This document shows positions 56,501 to 64,000 of a stretch of DNA of 64,000 bases, in pieces; positions within the stretch are counted from its first letter, which is position 1, and each line of letters begins with the position of its first letter. The stretch spans positions 285,688 through 349,687 of the forward strand of contig CAJNDS010002208.1 of the NCBI GenBank assembly GCA_905221605.1. Reading direction: 5' to 3'. The DNA is from Symbiodinium natans. Its lineage: Eukaryota; Sar; Dinophyceae; Suessiales; Symbiodiniaceae. The notes below the pieces were generated by a model. The model saw nothing but the letters and a program-made list of their open reading frames with translations, was not told where the DNA came from and made no database searches. The position numbers were made by a program, and so were the translations under genes.

Positions 56501-57085
56501 TTGCATCTGCACTTCGCTGAAATCGCTTCGTCCGGGGCACGTAGCGGCGCAAGGCTTCGTAGAAGTCCGGGTGCGCGTTCGACGCGTGCGTGAGGATGTC
56601 ACGGGCCAGCATACCAGTGCCTCCTTTCAAGGTTTGGAGGGGGTTTCCTCTGGGTGCCTCAAGGCAGCGGATTGGGTTGTATTCGTGTGACACTCGCAAC
56701 ACCCTCAGCCGTAGCAATGCGCCACATGTGGTCCGGCCTCCAAACTCGATCACGAAGAACCTCGTCAAGCAAGAACGTCTGGCACACAATTTCCTCCCTA
56801 CACAAGGCCTATAGTCAGAGCTCCTGAACTCCTACACGCACCTCTGTTTCCGCTGAAACCAGCCCAAACCCTAAACGAAGATTTCGAAACCTTTTCCGCA
56901 AGAGCACTCCACACGAGCCCAAGAAACCCTTAACATCCCTAAACTCTACTGCGCCGGGCGTCGGCGCCGGCCGGTCCATCGAGATCCACATGCTCACCAA
57001 GCGGTCTGCGATCACTTGGCCGAAGAAGGGGCTGAGGGACCTGGCGTAGCGTTTAGGATCGACAACTTTGGGAAGCTGCAGAATT
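53407..57085 (-). CDS. MidA/NDUFAF7-like SAM-dependent methyltransferase
   Basis: Family members (Methyltransf_28) act in mitochondria; NDUFAF7 methylates an arginine of a complex I subunit during assembly. Minus-strand exons: about 57085-56967 (SLSPFFGQVIADRLVSMW, then ISMDRPAP), a 23-nt exon at about 56762-56740 giving FFVIEFGG, and about 56630-56520 giving GTGMLARDILTHASNAHPDF. Spliced together they form the SAM-binding motif EFGGGTG. Then come about 56360-56270 (VIGERSQALQQTPLDRSTYP), 55800-55610 (APNIEILLPCYRRELLSAD and VVLSNELLDEFDPVRLR, matching the family NELLDA-P motif), 55480-55220 (REAYVLHRIDEAALQALGA), and weaker exons at 55090-54990, 54230-53986, 53900-53790, 53770-53660 and 53520-53407 ending ASALETR-stop. 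The 5' end and targeting peptide are not resolved. Joins around the 23-nt exon need GA and GC donors. Confidence 0.62.
53520..53635. repeat. (GA)n-rich microsatellite
   Basis: GAGA-rich, with AAAGAAAG interruptions, directly next to the last exon of the MidA-like gene, inside an intron. Confidence 0.95.
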
Positions 57086-57219
57086 TCAGATCTACAGCTA
57101 TGGGAGCTTGTGTTTCTTGTTTTGCTGCTTTGGAGCCAAAGCGAAATTGATGCGACGAGGGCAAACGAATCTGAATTGCGTGCGTTAACACCCGCTTGTG
57201 CCAACTTGGGTCCACGTCC

Positions 57220-57850
57220 AGTAGTTGTTATACATTTGAGGTGGAGGGCTCAGATTAGCCTAGCATATCCGCTTGGAAAAGTCATTAAGGAGGTATTCTG
57301 CAATGGGCCAGCCTCTTTAAGTCTGAGCCCCCAATCCCGAGACACAACAAAAGAATCCGACTTGCGGACTGGTCGGCATGGGCTGGGTTGTGTAGGAGTT
57401 GAAGTACTCCAAGTTCGAGGCATCCTGGCAAGTGTAGATCCCCTTAACACCTTTAACAAGCGTGCTGGTCTTGAAAACCTATGATCCCAAAACCCCAAAA
57501 CGCTTGCCTACTCCGGCTTCCGTTCCGCCCCACGGGCGCGCTGTCGTTGAGGGGAACAACAAAAAGGAAGTGGGGGCTCTCTGAGTGGCGGGCTTGGGGC
57601 CTTGCAGGAAGGATTGCGTTTAGTGCCTGTTGAAGGTTTTGGTTCAGGACCTTCGAGCTGGGCGGCTTTGAGACAACCTGGGTCAGCGTGACGAACCCTC
57701 AAGGTCCTGCTTCGTGACCGGCTCGGAGTGTAGAATCCGTCCAGTTGAGTAGTACCTTCTCTTCAGAGACTTTCATGGGTTCAAGGGGCTGGGCGTTCTT
57801 GCTGTTCAGGATGCTGCGTGCTCGATGGAGAGTGATCATCACTTTTGCTT
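57220..57850. other. Intergenic, no gene seen
   Basis: About 630 bp between two minus-strand genes. Frames on both strands, including the plus frame 57068-57484 opposite the MidA-like gene, lack motifs. Confidence 0.4.
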
Positions 57851-57984
57851 TGGGAGCTTTACAACGCCCGGAGGGTGCGAGGTAGTTCCTTCAAGTTCAA
57901 CACTCAAATCCTGCGTCCTACGTCTAAACAAACCTCTTAAAATTGCCAATAAAAAAAAAAACAAAAGCCCAACGGCAAAGTGAG

Positions 57985-58433
57985 AAAACTTGGCAAAAGC
58001 TGGCCGAGCACCCGAAGTCGGGACCATACTGGGCATCGGTGTAGAACTCCTGCTCCAAGCTTGGAAGTGTGCGGAGCCAGGCGGGGGAGGGTTTCCGGGA
58101 AGTCTGTGATTCCAGCTGGGCATGGCACCCTTCTGTGCAAACGAACCTTAAAAAGCCTTCCGACGTAATTGAAATCGGGCACCGAGATGCAAACCTTACT
58201 GTTGGAGTTAGTACTGAACAAACACACACACGCACACACAACCACGAACTGAACCGCGGGGCACTTTCGCCAAGCCCCCCCCCCTCACTCCCGGCTGGCT
58301 ACATCTAACGCGCATAATCACAAACTGCCCCGAAGGTGGAAGCATCCTGAAAAGTGTAGAAGTTGTCCAGTGTGGCTGCAGAATTCCAAGCTGTAGCCAC
58401 GGACAGATACGCAAGGAGAATCCAGCAAGTCAT
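57985..58433 (-). CDS. Small secreted protein, function unknown
   Basis: It starts at the ATG at 58433: MTCWILLAYLSVATAWNSAA is a good signal peptide (hydrophobic core ILLAYLSVATA, cleavage likely after residue 15-18), followed by TLDNFYTFQDASTFGAVC. Later segments at about 58195-58145 (CISVPDFNYVGRLFK) and 58133-57985 (SLEQEFYTDAQYGPDFGC) carry several Cys residues. Exon joins and the stop are uncertain. No family is recognised. Confidence 0.42.
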
Positions 58434-58501
58434 CGCGGTCCTGCGTTTCACCTACAGAACCGCATCTATGAATCTCACCCACTGATCGTCACACTGTGAG
58501 G

Positions 58502-60782
58502 CTACAGTGCAAAGATACAGTTGGCCCATTCGGTAACTGCCTTCCTGCCGAAGCTCTCTGAATCAGGCCAACTTCTGCCCAGTGCCCTGGGGTCCATGCC
58601 GAAATCAACACTGACGACGTTTCGGTCAAGACCCTGTCCAGTATTGCTCTCGCTGCCACACGGAGATTCGATGCGCCGCGGCCGTGGAACAGCGTGCATC
58701 GTCGGATTTGTCTACGCTTCGCAACTAAAGCTAGTGAATGGGCGATGAAGACTCGGGCCGGAGGGTTCCTCGCTTGCTACTGCTGGAGAAGCTCAACTAC
58801 TTTGACTGAGTTGGCAGTTGCAACCGGGGCCTCCCTACATTATGGAGAGTCTTGGGCATGGCTCCGACTTGGACGGAGTTCTGGCCAGAGCACATCGTCC
58901 TAAGCTGCGGGGCCGCACTTGTATGGCCTGAGCCTCGAAAGAATGCCTCCATGCTCTTCATTTGACCACCCTTTTCCCGTGAACGCGAGTTGCGGTATGC
59001 CACATATACATGTCCTGCTAAAACCTAAAAACCGGAAAACCCCTAAAACCTTAAAACCTTAAAGCCCTAACACCCTAAACCCTGAAACCCTCAAACCCTC
59101 TCGCTCAACCCTAAACGTTCCTCAACCCTGAACCTTAAACCCCATACCACCTCCAGGCGCCGTGATCACAGTTGTTGCAGGAAGGAGGCCGGCGCAGCCT
59201 CAGAAAGTGCCGAAACTCCGTGGCCGCTGGTAACTTGACATGTGGTACGCAAGTAAGTTGATAGGCCAGGGAGGGCCTCGACAACCCGCGCCTCCAACAG
59301 ATGCCCGAAATTGGCCCGAAACAAAGAAATGGCCACTCAAAGAAGTACAGAAAAAAAGGCCCCTCCGCATTCCTTTGAAACCGCACCTCAAAACCGGTCC
59401 ACTCGGCCCTGGGGAGTCACTACACCTCACGGCCCAGTCCCCCTCCCCCTGCCTGGCCCATGGTTCCTTGTAGGCCCAGAGGTGGTAGAGGTAGGCAGAC
59501 CTGACTACCAAAAGATAGCACTTTCCTCCATGGTTCTTCCGGCTTTAGGAAACACCCGGCAGCGATCCTAAGCACCTCAAAGCTTTTCATCTGGGGACCG
59601 TTGCAGCGGCAGCCGGGCTGCCAACATTTAGGCTTCTCAAATGCTTGCGCATTTATGGAACCATGCATGAGGACAGCATGAATGACTGTCCGCGGACCTG
59701 CATTATACTTTATATACATATTATATATATATATACATATATATACATGTATATGTATGTATAGCGAAAGAGAGATCGGGAAAAAAAACAGAGAAAAAGT
59801 GAGAGAGACTGAGAGGTTCTCGTCTTGGCGAACTCTGAGAGCGAAGCACGAGCAGCTCGGTGGGCTTCCGCACCACATGCACGAGCTTCGCCTTACGTTG
59901 GAACTCTGTGATAGCAGAAGTCGCTGCAGGGCAGAGGGAGGGACAGGACTCCATGACATCGACGTGTTCAGCTGCAGCCCAGCTAGCTTCCCCCCTTTGA
60001 AGAGGGAATAGAAAACCATGCATGACACGGAGCATCAGCCAGACCATGCAAGTTCGAGCAAGTTCTGAAGAGCGTAACCCTCTTACTCCAGGGTCCTAAA
60101 TTAGACCCTGAAAGTCGGACCGATAAGCTCTTTCTGAAATGTGCTATGAAACTGTCGTACCAACACCATATGTTGATATACGTAAATGACTGTTTCTCGC
60201 ATATTGCAATTATCATCTAAGCCCTCTTACAGCTACGATGCATGATGCAGTGACACCTGGAATCCTCCAGTGCCAAACAAAGCCACGCGCCCCTCCAGAA
60301 GAAGGTCATGGATCTCAGTGTGGCAAGGGCATGGGCATAGGTCTTTGACAGATTTCGGGCCAAGACGGGGTAACAAGACAAGTTGATCGGACCACTCGAC
60401 TGGATGCAAAATCTCCGTTCTCATGCTTCCTGGTCGACTTGTACATGCACTCATCATCCCACTAGCTGGACGCGTCGCAAGTGTATTGCTGATGCTGAAC
60501 GTTCTTGAACGGATGCCCTGACATCACAAAAACACGTTGATATTCTGCTCGCTGGTACACACGCTCCCTGCCCCCTTACAAAACCTTAAAGCACCTGAAG
60601 GCCATGCAGATGCAGGCAGCCTCAGGCTCAATCATCTCGTTGGGTGAGATCATGAGCACCAGGCGCCCGCGGCTTGTCTGACACACAAAAGGGATATTCA
60701 GGCTTTGTCGGCGTTCTGCTTCTTCAACGACTGCTACTAGTAATTTTCTGCTGCTTCTTTTGGGGTTGAGGGCGGTGAACAT
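58502..60782 (-). CDS. Multi-exon gene of unknown function
   Basis: It starts at the ATG at 60782 (MFTALNPKRSSRKLLVAVVE); exon 1 continues NIPFVCQTSRGRLVLMISPN and ends at a GT donor near 60590. Exon 2 (60441-60263) encodes HPVEWSDQLVLLPRLGPKS and CPCPCHTEIHDLLLEGRVAL, ending at a GT donor. Further segments are about 59970-59830 (ITEFQRKAKLVHVVRKPTEL) and 59235-59150 (FRHFLRLRRPPSCNNCDHGA, a CxxC string). Possible 3' exons at 58960-58800 and 58699-58502 end FGRKAVTEWANCIFAL-stop. The Cys pairs hint at a zinc site. I do not recognise the family, and the 3' half is less certain. Confidence 0.45.
59015..59140. repeat. Degenerate CCCTAAA-like array
   Basis: CCCTAAAACC, CCCTAACACC, CCCTAAACC and CCCTGAAACC strings, C-rich on the plus strand, opposite to the array at 52590-52800. 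It lies inside the gene model at 58502-60782, probably in an intron or between genes. Confidence 0.8.
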
Positions 60783-60789
60783 TGTTAGC

Positions 60790-61639
60790 CGGCGAGTGAA
60801 CATCAAAACAACCGAGCTCTGGACTCAATCGTGACCCCCGCTCCTGTAATCTCAACCTCCAACAAGAAAAAAGATCAAACAAACGCAAAACAAACTACAC
60901 AAACACCTCAAACCACCACAAACCAAGGCCCCCCCCCCCCGCCTCCCCACCCTCCTCTTGCCCTGGCACCCGGCGCCTGGTACTGGCGCATGCTCCGTTG
61001 GAACCCAGGGCTTGTCCGAGTCCTTCGTTGATCGGGGTTTGGCCCTCAAAATGGGATGGGGGGAGGGGGGAGGGGGTTAGTGCCTGGTTTAAGTTGGTTG
61101 GCTTGGGTTGAGAAGAGTACAGTGCAAATTGAAAACAGAATTGCAGCCCACGGCCCAAGTCGCACCCTTCGCAGCACTATCAGGCAACAAGCGTCCAAAG
61201 AGTGCGCAGCCAGTCGCCACTTCCGGTGTCTGTGCGGGCTTTGCACAAGATTCAGGGATTTAAGACACAATTTGCCCAGAACGTGTGGCAGATTCACAAA
61301 GGGCAGGCCAGCAAAATGGCGCACTTCAATTGCATGAGCAAAAGGTCTTCGGACAGAAGGGGGACTGGTGTTGAAGCTATACTTCACCCTCTTCATGAGA
61401 ATGCACGCATCCCCTTTTGAACAGCTATGATAAGAAGACCGTGTGTTGCATAACCCTGCATAGGCCTTGCAAGATGCTGTACTGAGCTGGAAAGGCAGGG
61501 GGGCGCACACATCATCACATCATCAGGCGTTGAAAGTGCAACACCCCGTTATGGACACCCATCGATGTGCATTTACACCTAGCGAGTTCAAGACCTCCCC
61601 CCCCCCCCCCCCCCCCCCCGCCTATTCTGCCCACTATGG
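60790..61639. other. Divergent intergenic region between minus and plus gene blocks
   Basis: Holds C-runs (about 60930-60940 and 61598-61619) and a G-rich GGGGGGAGGGGGG tract near 61060-61075. Open frames at 61056-61510 on both strands lack motifs. Gene direction changes from minus to plus here, so it may contain a divergent promoter; no element is identified. Confidence 0.45.
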
Positions 61640-62620
61640 GAGTTTCAATGCAATTAACCCCGGAGTCAATCTCGGATTGCAAACCGACCACTTTTTCATG
61701 CCACTTGTTTAAAGGGCCTTCAGCTCCCAGAACCCAACGGCGGAGCAGCTGGGAGCCGTGCAGCGCCAGTGTAAGCCTGAAGGGCTCCGAGGTTCACAAC
61801 GCAGGCTCTGCTCAGCATCTACAGGACTTGCGTTTTGCAATGTGCGCGCAGGAATGTCAGCCCGAGTCCTCTATACCCCAACCCCTTGTGCTGCATGGGA
61901 GTGCTCCCGCACCTCCAACACCCTCAGAAGGCGTGAGAAGGGAACAGTTCAGGTCGGAGCGCGTTGTGCCGGACTTGTGGTAGGAAACGAAAAGGAATCC
62001 TCAGCGACAGGCAGAGGCCCAGTTTAGGCGAATATGCATGGACAGTTTCATTGCGTGATGCTCCTGTCCCACAAACTCTCCAAACATATTCAAACACCCT
62101 TGAAAGCAGCATCAAGCAACCCACATGCCGTCAGAGCTGCGGGTGGCATTGGCCCATCTGCTCTGCCTCAAAGCTTTCGGAAGGCAGTCAGGTTCCTTCA
62201 GGACTGGGAGTCCAAGGCGGATGTAGGGAGACGGTAAGGCTAGTTGAAACTTGCTGAACCCAATGCAGCTTACGCGAGCTCGCACAGAGGCCTGCGCCAG
62301 AGCAACGGCCTGGTCTGGCTCGACAAGTATATCAGCACTATGACCATAATGATGATGCACATCTAAGAATTCGCTTTGCCAAGTTTGTGGCATTCGGCCT
62401 AGCACCTTCGCCTTGGAGTGTGCAACAGCATGGGCGTAGGCATAGCACGCATACTCTCGCTGATCAGCTTTCATTCCTCCATGCGTGCAAGGTGCCGCTC
62501 CTCTGGCGTCGGAGTCGAATCCAACAGTGACGCCCAGAGGTCAGACGTGAAGTTGGCTGGCTCCTGTGCCGGGACTTCATTTGTCGATTGGGATGCCAAC
62601 GACATAATCCCAATTCCTTA
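61640..62620 (+). CDS. Multi-exon plus-strand gene, function unknown
   Basis: Segments: about 61710-61980 (VSLKGSEVHNAGSAQHLQDL and SAPAPPTPSEGVRREQF), 62049-62218 (FRKAVRFLQDWESKADVGR) ending at a GTAAGG donor, 62264-62500 with acceptor TGCAG (YQHYDHNDDAHLRIRFAKFV and HTLADQLSFLHACK) and a final segment 62510-62620 (GTSFVDWDANDIIPIP, stop TAA). The first ATG is not resolved. The minus strand is also open over 62112-62474, but the plus-strand splice signals fit better. No known domain. Confidence 0.38.
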
Positions 62621-62708
62621 ACCTAACAGCTCTACAGTACAAGTCGTGGCGTGTGCCTGAAGCCTACTGCTCGGCCGAACCCGGGGCTCGCGTTTTGGGG
62701 GAGTTCTT

Positions 62709-63166
62709 TTGGACCGCAGTGCCAGCCGGTGCCAGTTCAATTCTCCGACATCCGCACCCAAGAAAGCCAAGCACGCTTTGCCTCGAGACCCGAGCAGCAA
62801 AGTCGAGAATGCCAACCCTGGAGCTCCTCTGCTGAGTTTGTGGTTTCACTGGCACATGCCAAAGGATTCCACACTTGGCATCTCTCTCCCGCAGAATGAC
62901 ACCAAACCCTTTCCTCAAGGTCACAAGACATGGCTCCGGGAAGCAGCTGCTGCTTCCAAAGCCATCATACCGCCGTGGGTCACAGCACGCCTGAGGCAGA
63001 TTCTCAGATTCTCTTGTGCTTCTCAGATCCTGAACCCTTCGATCAGCAGTGGAATCGCCAACATGACGTGTCCGCTTCTCATACATTTCTTGCTTCGAGC
63101 TATCGTGCAATCTGGCTACAACGCTTGCCAAACTCCTCGCCCCAATCCGCACCGCAACATACATAG
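62709..63166 (+). CDS. Hypothetical plus-strand gene
   Basis: Two adjoining segments: about 62725-62985 (LLSLWFHWHMPKDSTLGISL, then FPQGHKTWLREAAAASKAII) and, in the next register, about 62990-63166 (LCFSDPEPFDQQWNRQHDV, stop). The composition is protein-like, but no family is recognised. It could be a continuation of the gene to its left. Confidence 0.33.
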
Positions 63167-63170
63167 TTGA

Positions 63171-63789
63171 AACCGAATGCGATAAGCAAGAGAAACATCC
63201 AGAACACATGCCGAAACCAGACCTGCTTGTGGGCGCCTCTGAAGCTCAGGGGTGTGCCTCGTCCCCCAAACTGACACTAGATAGCCAAGGCTCAGACATG
63301 CCAAAGACCCTTCAAAGCCCCAAAGTCCCAAATCCTCCAGAGCCCCAAAGTCCCAACCCAGCGGCAGCCTGCCAGAGGGCACCGGCCGACAGCAACGGCA
63401 GCCAGCGACGTGCCACCTGAGAGTGTGAGGCGCGCTCTCCTGAACCTAAACCACGGAACCCTGCTGCATGTGGGGCGGCTGCGGGCAGCTGAGGATTCAA
63501 GAGGGAGCTCCTGGGGACCTTGACTTACCAGAGATTTGCGTGGAGGCTCCGGTTTTGCCCCGGCTGCCGCCTTCCTCCGACATACACCACCAGTGAAGGC
63601 TCCGAAGTTCCGTGACAGCTTCTTGATTGCCATCCGACTTAGCTGCTTAGATCACGCCCGGGGTAGTTTTGTTAGTGGGCTTCGCGGCCACGTGGCAGCG
63701 CAGGATTCAGGCTCACCCTGCTCGTCGAAGCGGTAGATTTGCTGCTCGAAGGTCTCTCCTTCCGGGAGCGGGAGGAAGGATCCCCCCAG
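63171..63789. other. No confident gene
   Basis: A short plus frame at 63208-63420 has a Pro/Ser-rich repeat (SPKVPNPPEPQSPNPAAA) that follows the DNA repeat CCCCAAAGTCCCAA near 63318-63358. The minus strand is open too. No motif. Confidence 0.35.
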
Positions 63790-64000
63790 CAAGAGCCCTG
63801 CGCGTCCTCGAACCTCAGAAGACTCAATCAGGAGCGGCTCAGAAGGCTGTGTCGGAGCAGGTTTTCCCTGCTCTCACGTTCCAGTGTGGGGATTTTAGCG
63901 GCTTTGAACAGGCTGTTCGCAGAGCAGCGATGCAGACTACCATGATGTCAACATATGCCAACCTTGCCGCTAGAAGCACCCATATACTCTGCATTGCTCT
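63790..64000 (+). CDS. Partial exon running off the right edge, hypothetical
   Basis: A frame without its own ATG stays open from about 63790 to the window end: KTQSGAAQKAVSEQVFPALT, then FQCGDFSGFEQAVRRAAMQT and STYANLAARSTHILC. It reads like an internal exon of a plus-strand gene. No family is recognised. Confidence 0.33.

Overview
The window looks like nuclear DNA of a dinoflagellate or a close relative; this is an inference. The evidence is: plant/alga-type TTTAGGG telomere-like arrays; GC-rich genes cut into many short exons; intron borders that only fit if GC or GA is used as donor beside the usual AG|G acceptor; long runs of genes on one strand; abundant simple repeats; and lysine-, alanine- or proline-rich proteins of unknown function. 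No bacterial gene layout, rRNA or tRNA was recognised. Exon borders are my reading of frame and motif continuity and are approximate unless stated.

Layout. 1-2510: telomere-like and subtelomere-like arrays, TTTAGGG on the left facing CCCTAAA on the right. 3190-5391 (+): a lysine-rich multi-exon gene. 5740-7400: a satellite of about 115 bp units. 8430-11648 (+): a gene resembling a CACTA/EnSpm-type DDE transposase, with telomere-like modules inside one intron. 11650-13340: a higher-order satellite. 13646-60782: almost every supported gene lies on the minus strand. They are, in map order: a zinc-finger hAT-like transposase gene (13646-17034); a 3.3-3.4 kb tandem duplication (16238-22941) covering its 5' part and the 3' half of the next gene; two paralogous large genes (21070-24940 and 25760-28852); a C5 cytosine DNA methyltransferase (29839-31550); two small genes (32346-33980); a gene of unknown function (35787-38019); a proline/alanine-rich membrane-anchored protein (39776-40952); two low-complexity hydrophilic proteins (44851-46256 and 48528-50431); a MidA/NDUFAF7-like methyltransferase (53407-57085); a secreted protein (57985-58433) and one more unknown gene (58502-60782). 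From about 61.6 kb the genes switch to plus and one runs off the right edge.

The gene-poor stretches are full of structured repeats: a large fold-back element with GGTTCCCCGC hairpins and a dispersed third copy; a cluster of hairpins at 51.75-52.54 kb whose outer stems differ but stay complementary; a mirrored CTA/TAG microsatellite; and a long CA/CGCA/GA tract.

No operon-like functional unit is visible. The strongest functional calls are the DNA methyltransferase, the MidA-like methyltransferase and the two transposase-derived genes. The strongest structural findings are the tandem duplication that makes an in-frame chimeric reading frame, the co-varying hairpin cluster and the opposed telomere-like arrays.
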